Below are positions 16,511 to 25,356 of a stretch of 63,615 bases of DNA, piece after piece. A program made the position numbers and the translations under genes. The notes under the pieces were generated by a model. The model was not told the origin of the DNA. It did no database searches and saw nothing but the letters and a program-made list of their open reading frames with translations. This stretch comes from Arthrobacter rhombi (GTDB taxonomy: Bacteria; Actinomycetota; Actinomycetes; Actinomycetales; Micrococcaceae). The DNA lies in assembly GCF_900163545.1 (NCBI RefSeq), contig NZ_FUHW01000053.1, positions 1-63,615 on the forward strand, written 5' to 3'. The first letter of the stretch is position 1. Every line of letters starts with the position of its first letter.

Positions 16511-17053
16511 ATGAACATCACCCTTTCCGCCCCTCGTTCCACCGCAGCCGCCGCCCTCGTGGCCGCAGCTTCACTGGCCTTGGCTGGTTGCGCCGCGAAC
16601 GCCGACAACGCCGCAGATGCCGGCTCTTCCTCATCCGCGCAGACCGCCAGCGATCAGGCACACGCAGTGGAGGTCCAGGACGGCTGGACCAAGGCCACCG
16701 ACGCCGACATGAGTGGCTCCTTCGGAACCCTGACCAATACCTCAGATTCCGAGGCGGTGCTGGTCAAGGCCCAGAGCGACGAGGCAGGGATGGTCCAACT
16801 GCACGAAATGGCAGGGACCTCGGGCTCGACGTCGATGCAGGAGAAGGAGGACGGCATCAGTATTCCTGCGGGGGAGAGCGCTGAGCTGGCACCCGGCGGG
16901 GACCACATCATGCTGATGAAGCTCAAGAACGAGCTCAAGGCCGGAGACCCCGTGGACATCACGCTGACGTACGCCGACGGGTCCACGGCGGTCGTGCCCT
17001 TCACCACGAAGGACTACAGCGGTGCCGACGAGTCCTATAGCGAGCAGAAGTAG
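16511..17053 (+). CDS. PCuAC-type copper chaperone lipoprotein
   Basis: A 180-aa lipoprotein: signal peptide ending in the lipobox LAGC (Cys27), a Ser/Ala linker, then a cupredoxin-like PCuAC (DUF461) domain. The Cu(I) motif is complete: His98-x-Met100, Met109, and His132-x-Met134, matching the H(M)X10MX21HXM pattern approximately. PCuAC proteins deliver copper to cytochrome oxidase CuA/CuB sites outside the cytoplasm. Its stop overlaps the GTG of the DyP peroxidase by 1 nt, so the two are translationally linked. Confidence 0.92.
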   Translation: MNITLSAPRSTAAAALVAAASLALAGCAANADNAADAGSSSSAQTASDQAHAVEVQDGWTKATDADMSGSFGTLTNTSDSEAVLVKAQSDEAGMVQLHEMAGTSGSTSMQEKEDGISIPAGESAELAPGGDHIMLMKLKNELKAGDPVDITLTYADGSTAVVPFTTKDYSGADESYSEQK

Positions 17054-18330
17054 TGGTGCCCCGCAACACAAACCCCGAGGAAGGATGTCCCGTCACCGCG
17101 CGCCATCCGCGACGGCGGAGCTTCCTTTTCGGAGCCGCAGGTGCCGCTGTTGGTGTCGCAGCGGGGGCCGGCGGAACGGCAACTGCGCTGGCTTCGGGGG
17201 AAGCCCCGGAACCGGTGACGGGCCGCGACGAGGACGGGGCAAACGCGACATCGATCGTCGAGTTTCATGGGGACCGGCAGGCAGGGATCGATACCACCGC
17301 GCAGGCCCATGCGGGGTTCGTGGGGTTGGACCTGCTGGCCCCCGACGGTCAGAAACATCCACCGGCCGACGATATCCGCCGACTCCTACGCCTGCTCAGC
17401 GACGACGCGTCCCGGCTATGTGCCGGGCGCCCGCCGCTGGCGGATAGTGAACCGGAGCTGGCGGTCTCCCCGTCGAATTTGAGTATCACCTTCGGCTTCG
17501 GCCCCGGACTGCTGGATGCCGTAGCCCCGAAGAAGAAGCCCGCATGGTTGCGGCCCCTGCCGGCCTTCGGAATCGACCAGCTCACCGAGAAATACGGGCA
17601 AACTGACCTGTTATTGCAGATTTGCTCGGATGACCCGCTGGCCGTGGCCCACGCACAACGGATGCTACTCAAGGACGCCCGCTCCTTCACCCGATTCCGG
17701 TGGGCCCAGGGAGGGTTCCGGAGCGCCTACGGTTCGGCCCCGGCCGGGGCGACCATGCGCAACCTCTTCGGCCAGCTCGATGGCACCGGCAACCCGCTAC
17801 GGCAGGCCCGGGAGCAGGCTCTCTGGGGTGGGGACAGGATCCCTGCCTGGACGCCGGGGGGCACATCGCTGATACTGCGCCGGATCGCCATGGACCTGGA
17901 CGAATGGGATCGGGTGGACCGACCGGGACGTGACTTTGCCTTGGGCAGGCACCAGAGTTCGGGTGCCCCACTGACCGGAAGCAAGGAACACGATGTCCCG
18001 AATCTGGCGGCCACCGACGACGGGGGCCTGAAGGTCATTTCCCCGCAAAGCCACGTCGCCCGGGCCACGGCGCAGAAACCCGGGGAAAAGATCATCCGGC
18101 GAGCCTACAACTACGACGACGGCGCCCCGGACTCCCATGGGATGCCCGGCTCGGGCCTGCTCTTCGCCTCCTACCAGGCCGACGTTGACCGGCAGTTCCT
18201 GCCGATCCAGCGTCGACTGGACGAGTCGGACATGCTCAACGAATGGACCACCCCGATCGGTTCGGCCGTCTACGCCATCCCCCCGGGGTGCGCCGAGGGA
18301 GGGTTCGTCGGGGAAACGTTCTTCGCATGA
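17053..18330 (+). CDS. Tat-exported DyP-type heme peroxidase
   Basis: A 425-aa dye-decolourising peroxidase of the EfeB/DtpA group. The twin-arginine motif RRRSFLFG lies at 20-27, followed by a hydrophobic alanine/glycine-rich core. The GxxDG motif is present as GQLDG (240-244, catalytic Asp243), the proximal heme ligand is His334 in 'ISPQSHVARATA', and the distal Arg is in 'IIRRAYNYDDG'. The start is uncertain: GTG 17053 or 17056 fits the frame and couples to the chaperone gene, but the good GAGGAAGG site at 17077-17084 points at a GTC codon. DyP peroxidases accompany copper proteins in Streptomyces, where DtpA assists copper enzyme maturation; a similar role here is inference. Confidence 0.92.
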   Translation: MVPRNTNPEEGCPVTARHPRRRSFLFGAAGAAVGVAAGAGGTATALASGEAPEPVTGRDEDGANATSIVEFHGDRQAGIDTTAQAHAGFVGLDLLAPDGQKHPPADDIRRLLRLLSDDASRLCAGRPPLADSEPELAVSPSNLSITFGFGPGLLDAVAPKKKPAWLRPLPAFGIDQLTEKYGQTDLLLQICSDDPLAVAHAQRMLLKDARSFTRFRWAQGGFRSAYGSAPAGATMRNLFGQLDGTGNPLRQAREQALWGGDRIPAWTPGGTSLILRRIAMDLDEWDRVDRPGRDFALGRHQSSGAPLTGSKEHDVPNLAATDDGGLKVISPQSHVARATAQKPGEKIIRRAYNYDDGAPDSHGMPGSGLLFASYQADVDRQFLPIQRRLDESDMLNEWTTPIGSAVYAIPPGCAEGGFVGETFFA

Positions 18331-18423
18331 GGGGTGTCCCCAGCGAGGGTGAGCCGGGCCACGACGGCAGTGTGGGTACGACCGAAGGTGAGAGAATGAA
18401 GCCATGCTGACAGAGAGGCAACG

Positions 18424-20562
18424 ATGAGCCAGAGCGTACTACCGGAGAAGGCGTCCGGTGTCGGCTCGGGTGGGCCAAAGCGCCGACCCTCCCCGACGTG
18501 GCGCCCGGAACTGGTGTTGCCGGCGATCCCGATCGGCGCCCTCGTCCTCGTGCTGGCCCTGCAATTCTCCGGAGCGGCTCAGGGTACCGAACTCTCGGAC
18601 CCGGGAGCCTTTACCCGCTGGGCCCTCCCGTTTGCCACGCTGATCCACCACAGCGCCATGGCCATCACCGTCGGCGCGTTGGTCTTTGCGGCCACCGTCC
18701 TGCCCCGTTCAACCAAACCGCACCGGGCCCGCAAAGGCTCCCCTGGGACCGATGGCGGGGAGGTCCACCCAGCTTTTGCCCGCACCATGAATATTGCTGC
18801 CGGTGCGGCCATGGTGTGGACGCTCGCCGCGGTGGCCGTCCTGATCCTGACCTTCTCCGATGTGTCAGGTCTGCCGCTGTCGGCGGATGCCGCCTACACG
18901 GACTCGATGAAGGACTACATCCTCAACATCTCATTGGGGCAGGCCTGGGCCTGGATGATCGTCATCGCCGCCGTGGTCAGTTCCCTGGCCTTCGTGGTCC
19001 GGTCCCCTGTCGGGGTGGGCTTGAGCGCCGTCTTCTCGCTCTTCGGGATCATCCCGTTGTCCTTGATCGGCCACGCCGCCGGAGGTGACGATCACTGGGG
19101 CGCCGTCAACGGGATCCTGCTGCACCTGCTCGGCCTGTGTATTTGGGTTGGCGGCATCGTCGTCCTGGCCTGCGTAGCCCCGCTGCTCCACGCAGGGGCC
19201 CCCGGGAAGTTCTCCTCCACCCGGCCGGTTCTGGCCGGCGTCGTTCTGCAGCGCTTCTCGGCCCTGGCGACGCTGGCCTTCTTCGTGGTCTTCGCCTCCG
19301 GAGTAGTGAGCGCCACCGTGCGGATGGACCACTGGTCGCAGCTGCTCAGCGGCTACGGCGGCCTGGTGCTCATTAAGGCTGTCCTGACCCTGGTGTTGGG
19401 GGTGATGGGCCTGGGGCACCGACGCTGGGTCATCCCGAAGCTGATGGCCGGAAAAATCAGTGCCACCACCACCGCCTGGCGGATCGTCGCCGGCGAAATG
19501 ATCGTCATGGCAGCAGTCATGGCCGTGGCGACGGCCCTCTCACGGACGGCCCCTCCGGTCCCCGAGGAACTGCCCCCGGAAGCGACCCCTGCCCGCATCC
19601 TCACCGGCTACGACCTGCCCCCGGAACTGACCGGATCCAGCTGGCTGACCGTCTGGCGCATGGACTGGCTCTGGATCGCGGTCGTCATCTTCCTGGCCAT
19701 CGCCTACCTCCAAGGCATCCGCACGCTGCGCCGTCGCGGTGATTCCTGGTCGGTGATGCGCACCGTGGCCTGGTTCGTGGGGCTGATCGCCCTGTTCTAC
19801 ATCACATCCGGGGCTCCTGCCGTCTACGGCGTCGTCCTGTTCTCCATGCATATGGTCGGGCATATGGCGCTGACCATGGTTGCCCCGTTCTTCCTGGTCC
19901 TGGGGACACCCATGACGTTGGCGCTGAAGGCCATCCCAGCACGCACCGACGGGACCCGTGGGCCCCGTGAATGGCTGCTCGCCGGGATCCACTCGTGGTT
20001 CTCCAAACTCGTGACCCATCCGTTGTTCGCCGCGGCGAACTTCGCCGGCTCGATCGTGTTGTTCTACGCGACCGACGCCTTCCGCTTCGCATTGGCCGAG
20101 CACACCGGCCACGAACTGATGAATCTGCACTTCCTGCTCACCGGATACATTTTCGCGCTGAACATGATCGACGGGGATCCGCTGCCGCGCCGCGCGCCCT
20201 ACCCGATGCGGTTGGTCATCCTGTTGGCGACGATGAGTTTCCACGCCTTCTATGGTGTCTCCATCATGGGCAGCGAATCGCTGATGCAGGCCAGCTGGTT
20301 CGGCAACATGGGCCGCGACTGGGGTGGAACTGCCCTGGCCGACCAAAAGCTCGGTGCCGGGGCCATGTGGGGGATCGGCGAGGTGCCCACGTTGATGTTG
20401 GCCCTGGGGGTGGTCGTCACGTGGAACAGATCCGACTCCCGGGAAGCGGTGCGTCGAGACCGACAGGCTGAACGGAATAATGAAGCCGACCTGGTGGCCT
20501 ATAACGAAATGTTCGCGCAGCTGAAGGAACAGGACCGGAGGTACGACGCCAGTGGCAGGTAA
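18424..20562 (+). CDS. CopD-CtaG fusion: copper importer and cytochrome oxidase assembly protein
   Basis: A 712-aa polytopic membrane protein with two halves. The N-terminal half (about 30-380) is CopD-like, with the paired segments 'LLHLLGLCIWVGGIVVLACV' and 'LIKAVLTLVLGVMGL' of the copper resistance D domain. The C-terminal half (about 400-690) is caa3-type CtaG, with 'SMHMVGHMALTMVAPFFLVL' and 'FHAFYGVSIMGSE' containing the conserved Met and His residues. The last 40 residues are charged. ATG 18424 is preceded by AGAGG. Co-location with CopC, PCuAC and DyP supports transfer of periplasmic-side copper toward heme-copper oxidase. Confidence 0.92.
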   Translation: MSQSVLPEKASGVGSGGPKRRPSPTWRPELVLPAIPIGALVLVLALQFSGAAQGTELSDPGAFTRWALPFATLIHHSAMAITVGALVFAATVLPRSTKPHRARKGSPGTDGGEVHPAFARTMNIAAGAAMVWTLAAVAVLILTFSDVSGLPLSADAAYTDSMKDYILNISLGQAWAWMIVIAAVVSSLAFVVRSPVGVGLSAVFSLFGIIPLSLIGHAAGGDDHWGAVNGILLHLLGLCIWVGGIVVLACVAPLLHAGAPGKFSSTRPVLAGVVLQRFSALATLAFFVVFASGVVSATVRMDHWSQLLSGYGGLVLIKAVLTLVLGVMGLGHRRWVIPKLMAGKISATTTAWRIVAGEMIVMAAVMAVATALSRTAPPVPEELPPEATPARILTGYDLPPELTGSSWLTVWRMDWLWIAVVIFLAIAYLQGIRTLRRRGDSWSVMRTVAWFVGLIALFYITSGAPAVYGVVLFSMHMVGHMALTMVAPFFLVLGTPMTLALKAIPARTDGTRGPREWLLAGIHSWFSKLVTHPLFAAANFAGSIVLFYATDAFRFALAEHTGHELMNLHFLLTGYIFALNMIDGDPLPRRAPYPMRLVILLATMSFHAFYGVSIMGSESLMQASWFGNMGRDWGGTALADQKLGAGAMWGIGEVPTLMLALGVVVTWNRSDSREAVRRDRQAERNNEADLVAYNEMFAQLKEQDRRYDASGR

Positions 20563-21370
20563 GTCATCCGGGGGGACGCCACCGCCGGGAGTCCGCGCCC
20601 AGAAGACGGCGCTGGTCGTCGCCCGCTGGTTGGCGTTGGCTGTTCTCATCGTCGCCATCATCATCGCGGTGACCAGCTGCTCCTCCGACGCCGGGGAACA
20701 GTCCGAACCCTCGGCGGACCCCCACGGAAGCGCGGGACCTCCTGCCGCCGCGTCGCAGCCGACGCCGTCGGGCCCCGCTGCCGAGGCGGTGGCGGCCGGC
20801 ATAGAACGTGCTGCCTCCTATAACTTCACGCTTTCCGCGGTGGCCTCCGACGCCGACCTGGAGTCCCTGGCCGCGGCGCCTCAGGACACCCTGGAAGGGG
20901 CCACCGTCCATCCGGCCGCCTGTCTGGATGCCGTCAAGCAGCTGAACTGGTCACCGGCCCAAGGCGGCCAGGACCCGGCGCGGACCGACTTCGCCGCGGA
21001 GGGCGTCGAAGCCACGGGGTCCATCGAAGTCGCCCGGGTTGCCGACCGGGGGCAACTCCGCAAGCACTACGCCACCGTGGAGCAAATGCTCGGAAACTGC
21101 TCCGATGTGACCCTGCAAATTTCCGACACCGAGGTCCCCCTCCGCAGCAGCACCCCCAAAATGGGGGCGAAGTCCGCGGTGGAATCGGCCTTGCTGTGGA
21201 GCAGGGCCTCGAAGGGCAGCGACCTGGAACAGCAGGCACTGGTCCTCATCGGCGAACGGGCCGGCCAGATGGCCATGGTTTCGTTCATCGGGACCAGCGG
21301 GATCGACGATCCGAAGTTCGCCACGATGGCCGAGGGGATCCTGAGCGCCACCCTGGACGAACTGGGCTGA
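20552..21370 (+). CDS. Uncharacterised membrane-anchored lipoprotein
   Basis: A 272-aa protein starting at GTG 20552 inside the end of the CopD-CtaG gene (11-nt overlap; GGAGG about 10 nt before). A positively charged N-terminus and hydrophobic stretch (about 22-45) end in VTSC, a plausible lipobox. Then follows a Ser/Pro-rich linker and a globular domain with two cysteines (DAACLDAVK-like 'AACLDAVKQLNW' and 'MLGNCSDVTLQI') that could form a disulphide. I do not recognise the family. The overlap argues that it works with the copper/oxidase genes upstream. Confidence 0.75.
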   Translation: MAGKSSGGTPPPGVRAQKTALVVARWLALAVLIVAIIIAVTSCSSDAGEQSEPSADPHGSAGPPAAASQPTPSGPAAEAVAAGIERAASYNFTLSAVASDADLESLAAAPQDTLEGATVHPAACLDAVKQLNWSPAQGGQDPARTDFAAEGVEATGSIEVARVADRGQLRKHYATVEQMLGNCSDVTLQISDTEVPLRSSTPKMGAKSAVESALLWSRASKGSDLEQQALVLIGERAGQMAMVSFIGTSGIDDPKFATMAEGILSATLDELG

Positions 21371-21513
21371 ATCGCCCCCCCCGCACGGACCTCCAAGCAG
21401 CGGCCGCGGCGGATCCGTCGTCGTGAGCCGTCATCGACCCTGCACCGGGGAACAACTGAAGCCATACTGGGGTTGAGACCCTCTGTCAGCCGACTACCAA
21501 CGGGAGCCGTTAT

Positions 21514-23463
21514 ATGAGTGCAGATTCCACCACCGATTCAGTCCGTGCCGCCTACCGGGTGCGGGGCTCAGAGCTCGTGGGCCGCAACTGGCTCAATACC
21601 GGGGGCAAGGAACTGGGACTGAAGGAACTCCGCGGCAAGATCGTCATCCTCGATTTCTGGACCTTTTGCTGTATTAATTGCCTGCATGTGATCGACGAAC
21701 TGCGCCCGCTGGAGGAGAAGTACCGGGATCTGCTGGTCATCGTCGGCGTGCACTCCCCGAAGTTCGAACACGAGGCCGATCCCGTGGCCCTGGCCTCGGC
21801 CGTGGAGCGGTACGAAATCGCCCACCCTGTTCTGGATGACCCTGAGTTGGAGACCTGGCAGGCCTATTCGGCCCGTGCCTGGCCGACCCTGGTGGTCCTT
21901 GACCCCGAGGGCTACGTGGCCGCCCACCTCTCGGGGGAGGGGCACGCCGCGGGCCTGGAATCGCTCATCGAAGAACTCGTGGCCGAACACGAGGCCCAGG
22001 GAACGCTGAACCGCGGCGACGGCCCGTACGTAGCCCCCGCACCCCGCGAAGGAAATCTGCGCTTCCCGGGCAAGGTGCTGACCTTGCCCGATGGGACCTT
22101 CCTGGTCGGGGACACCGGTCACCACCGGATCGTCCAACTCGATGCCGACCTGAAGACGGTCATCCGTACCATCGGCTCGGGGGAACGCGGCCATGCCGAC
22201 GGCACGGCCCAGACGGCTGCCTTCAACGAACCCCAGGGCCTGGCCCTAGTGCCCGCTGGCGTGGCAGGGCGGGTCGGCTATGACCTGATCGTCGCCGATA
22301 CGGTCAACCACCGGCTGCGCGGGGTGGACCTGGCCACCGGGAACGTCACCACCATCGCCGGCAACGGCGTCCAACGCCTCCTCGACGCCGAGCAGGCGCG
22401 GGCGGCAGGGGAGGCGGCGAACGATCCCGATGCCTGGATCCATGATCTGGGGGCCGACCCGCTGAACACCTCACTGTCCTCGCCTTGGGACGTGCTCTGG
22501 TCGTCAACGTCCTCCCGCGTCATTATCGCCATGGCCGGAACCCACCAGATCTTCGCCTTCGACCCGATCACCGGAGCCGTGGACGTCTTCGCCGGCACCG
22601 GGCTCGAGGGTCTGGAAGACGGGGACCCCGGGCAGTCGTGGTTCGCCCAGAGCTCGGGGTTGGCCGAAGGGCCAGCAGGTGAGATCTGGGTGGCGGACTC
22701 CGAGACCTCGGCACTGCGCGTGCTGCGTGTGAACGAGGCAGGATCCGTCGGCGCCGTCGAGACGGCCATCGGCACCGGGCTTTTTGACTTCGGTTTCCGC
22801 GACGGACAGGCGGCCGAGGCACGCCTGCAACACCCCTTGGGGGTGGCCGTGCTGCCGGACGGCTCGGTGGCCGTGGCCGATACCTACAACGGTGCGGTGC
22901 GCCGCTATGACCCCGTCACGTCGACGGTCACCACCCTGGCTCGCGACCTCGCCGAGCCCTCGGACGTGCTGCTGGACACCTCGGTCGACGGGGACCCCGT
23001 CCTGTTGGTGGTCGAGACCAACCAGCACCGGTTGGTGCGGCTGCCGCTGCCCAAGGAAGCGCTCAATGTCGACGAAGGCGCCTCGCAGACCCAACGCCCG
23101 CAGACTCCTGTCGCCCCGGGGGGACACCAGATCAGTGTGCGCTTCTCGGCTCCCACGGGGCAGAAGCTCGATGACCGGTGGGGGGATCCCACCCAACTGA
23201 AGATCTCCTCCTCGCCGGAGGAACTGCTGCTCTCCGGGGGCGGGACCTCCACCGGGCTGCAGCGGAGTCTGGAATTGAACCCGGAGGTCCCCGAGGGCGT
23301 CCTGCACATCACGGCCCGCGCTGCGGCCTGTGATGGCGAAGCCGGTGGGCCGATCCCCGATCACGCGGCCTGCCACCTCTACCAGCAGGACTGGGGGATC
23401 CCCGTCATCCTGAGCCAGGACGGCGATGCCGAGCTGACGTTGGACCTGCGCGGACTGGACTGA
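21514..23463 (+). CDS. NHLRC2-like protein: thioredoxin fold plus NHL propeller
   Basis: A 649-aa cytoplasmic protein. The N-terminal thioredoxin-like domain (1-155) carries the family motif FCCINC with the CxxC pair at Cys53 and Cys56. A six-bladed NHL/YVTN-type beta-propeller follows (about 170-505), with repeated 'V-A-D-T-x-N-H-R' blade motifs, and the last 130 residues form a beta-rich domain. The same architecture is seen in animal NHLRC2 and bacterial homologues. No signal peptide is seen. GGAG precedes ATG 21514. The substrate is unknown; it follows the copper locus but has its own 143-bp upstream gap. Confidence 0.9.
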   Translation: MSADSTTDSVRAAYRVRGSELVGRNWLNTGGKELGLKELRGKIVILDFWTFCCINCLHVIDELRPLEEKYRDLLVIVGVHSPKFEHEADPVALASAVERYEIAHPVLDDPELETWQAYSARAWPTLVVLDPEGYVAAHLSGEGHAAGLESLIEELVAEHEAQGTLNRGDGPYVAPAPREGNLRFPGKVLTLPDGTFLVGDTGHHRIVQLDADLKTVIRTIGSGERGHADGTAQTAAFNEPQGLALVPAGVAGRVGYDLIVADTVNHRLRGVDLATGNVTTIAGNGVQRLLDAEQARAAGEAANDPDAWIHDLGADPLNTSLSSPWDVLWSSTSSRVIIAMAGTHQIFAFDPITGAVDVFAGTGLEGLEDGDPGQSWFAQSSGLAEGPAGEIWVADSETSALRVLRVNEAGSVGAVETAIGTGLFDFGFRDGQAAEARLQHPLGVAVLPDGSVAVADTYNGAVRRYDPVTSTVTTLARDLAEPSDVLLDTSVDGDPVLLVVETNQHRLVRLPLPKEALNVDEGASQTQRPQTPVAPGGHQISVRFSAPTGQKLDDRWGDPTQLKISSSPEELLLSGGGTSTGLQRSLELNPEVPEGVLHITARAAACDGEAGGPIPDHAACHLYQQDWGIPVILSQDGDAELTLDLRGLD

Positions 23464-23545
23464 GCGATTGCGGGAGCGTCCCATGACGGAGCGCTCCCGT
23501 GCTCGTGACGGGGACCATGGCGATGGCGAAACCATCGGAGTATGG

Positions 23546-23558
23546 TTAGCAGTGCTAA
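23546..23558. promoter_or_regulatory. Palindromic operator of the MarR-MFS pair
   Basis: TTAGCA-G-TGCTAA is a perfect inverted repeat about 60-70 bp before the MarR start. TTAGC/GCTAA half-sites are typical of MarR-family autoregulation in front of exporter genes. Confidence 0.65.
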
Positions 23559-23617
23559 GCAACTAATTCTCCGGGGTGGACGACGTCCATCCGCCCGGAG
23601 GCGAGACCAGGAGCCCA

Positions 23618-24058
23618 GTGTCCCCGAAGAACCCCGAACCTGTCGTCGATGACGATCTCGCAGTCCACCTGCGGGTCGCGATCATGCGTGTATCGCGTCG
23701 GCTCCGGGTCGATGTCGGGGGAGGGGCCGTCACCGCAGGACAGTATTCGGTCCTGATCTGCCTGTGGAAGGAACCGCGCACCCTGGGCCAACTGGCCGAA
23801 CGTGAACGCGTCCAAGCGCCCTCGATGACCCGGATCGCCAAGGCACTCGAGGAACAAGGCTATGTGGAACGACGGGCCAACCCCGAGGACGGCAGACAGG
23901 TCCTCATTGCCATCACCGAAGCAGGCCGGGGCATCGTGGAAGACGTCCGTGGCCAACGCACCGCCTGGCTCTCTCGGCACGTCGCCGACCTGGACCCCGC
24001 CGACCGTGCCGTGCTGAGCCGTGCCGCCGAGCTGCTCAAGGAGATGAACGCCTCTTGA
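23618..24058 (+). CDS. MarR family transcriptional regulator
   Basis: A 146-aa winged-helix repressor if started at GTG 23618 (AGGAG 4 nt upstream, giving MSPKNPEPVV); an upstream GTG at 23576 would add 14 residues and lacks a ribosome binding site. The recognition helix is 'QAPSMTRIAKALEEQGYVER' and the wing 'ANPEDGRQVLIAITEAG'. Its stop overlaps the TTG start of the MFS gene by 4 nt, so it very likely controls that transporter through the palindrome upstream. Confidence 0.9.
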   Translation: MSPKNPEPVVDDDLAVHLRVAIMRVSRRLRVDVGGGAVTAGQYSVLICLWKEPRTLGQLAERERVQAPSMTRIAKALEEQGYVERRANPEDGRQVLIAITEAGRGIVEDVRGQRTAWLSRHVADLDPADRAVLSRAAELLKEMNAS

Positions 24059-25350
24059 GCAGAATGTTCAAGGCCCTCGGATCGCCGAACTACCGGCTCT
24101 GGGTCTCCGGCGCGCTGGTGTCGAACATCGGCACCTGGATGCAACGCGTGGCCCAGGACTGGCTGGTGCTCACCATCCTCACCGACAACTCCGGAACGGC
24201 AGCAGGGATCACCACGGGCCTGCAGTTCGTGCCGATCCTGTTCCTGGGTCCCTACGCGGGGCTGGTGGCCGACCGGTACAACAAACGCAGGCTACTGCTG
24301 ATCACCCAGACCATCATGGGCCTCTGTGCCCTGGCGATGGGGCTGCTCGTACTCACCGAAACGGCGCAGCTGTGGCATGTCTACACCCTGGCCTTCGTGC
24401 TCGGGATCGCCAGCGCCTTCGACGCCCCGGCCCGGCAGGCCTTCGTCTCGGAGATCGTCGGACCCGACGACGTCCCCAACGCCGTGGCGTTGAACAGCGC
24501 CTCCTTCAACCTGGCCCGGTTGGCGGGGCCAGGCGTCGCCGGACTGGTCATCGCCGCGGTGGGTACCGCCCCGGCGTTCCTGATCAACGCCGCCAGCTTC
24601 GCCGCCGTCCTGTTCTCGATCTGGAAGATGAAGCCCGAACTGCTATATACCCCCAAACCGGCGGTCCGCGGGAAACGGCAGATTCGTGAAGGGCTGCAAT
24701 ATGTTCGTAGCCGTCCCGACCTGGTGATGATCCTGATCCTGGCTGCCCTGATCGGCACCTTCGGGCTGAACTTCCAGATCACCAACGCGATGATGGCCAC
24801 CGGCGTCTACGGGGTAGGCCCGGGGGAGTACGGGCTGTTGGGTTCGGTCATGGCCGTCGGCACACTGGCCGGCGCCCTGTTGGCAGCCCGCCGGGGCCGG
24901 TTCCGGTTGCGCTACCTGATCGGCGGGGCGATCCTCTTCGGCATCTTCACCACGGCGGCCTCGGTCATGCCGACCTTCTGGTTGTACGCCATCGCGTTGG
25001 TTCCCGTGGGGTTGGCATCCCTGACGTTCCTGAACAGTTGCAACACCTCGATCCAGCTCTCCGTCGAACCGCGATTCCGCGGCCGGGTGCTGGCCATCTA
25101 CGTGATGGTCATCCAAGGCGGTACCCCGATCGGCGCCCCGCTGGTGGGCTGGCTCGGCACCGAGTTCGGTGCCCGGTGGTCGATCGCCGCGGGCGGAATC
25201 ATCGCCTTGCTCGCCGGTCTCTGGGCGTTGCAGCACGTGCGCAGAGGGAAACTGAATGCACCAGTTTTCGCTACCGTTGAAGAACCCGAAGGCCCCCATG
25301 GCAGCCGCGGTGGAGTGGCGCCGACGAGCAGCGGGAAACCGACGAGATAG
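24055..25350 (+). CDS. MFS efflux transporter (EntS-like)
   Basis: A 431-aa major facilitator with about 10-12 transmembrane helices, of the MFS_3/EntS group. The loop 2-3 signature is 'LVADRYNKRRLLLI', and the N-terminus 'NYRLWVSGALVSNIGTWMQR' with 'QDWLVLTLT'-like segment is typical of the group. The start is TTG at 24055, overlapping the MarR stop (TTGA); AAGGAG lies 11 nt upstream. ATG 24064 is an alternative. Probably exports a drug or siderophore-like compound; the substrate is unknown. Confidence 0.9.
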   Translation: MSRMFKALGSPNYRLWVSGALVSNIGTWMQRVAQDWLVLTILTDNSGTAAGITTGLQFVPILFLGPYAGLVADRYNKRRLLLITQTIMGLCALAMGLLVLTETAQLWHVYTLAFVLGIASAFDAPARQAFVSEIVGPDDVPNAVALNSASFNLARLAGPGVAGLVIAAVGTAPAFLINAASFAAVLFSIWKMKPELLYTPKPAVRGKRQIREGLQYVRSRPDLVMILILAALIGTFGLNFQITNAMMATGVYGVGPGEYGLLGSVMAVGTLAGALLAARRGRFRLRYLIGGAILFGIFTTAASVMPTFWLYAIALVPVGLASLTFLNSCNTSIQLSVEPRFRGRVLAIYVMVIQGGTPIGAPLVGWLGTEFGARWSIAAGGIIALLAGLWALQHVRRGKLNAPVFATVEEPEGPHGSRGGVAPTSSGKPTR

Positions 25351-25356
25351 CGCCGA

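Noticed and set aside
18931..20802. Long minus-strand frames opposite the CopD-CtaG gene
   Set aside because: They are Gln/Gly/His-rich mirror frames of hydrophobic coding sequence and show no domain.
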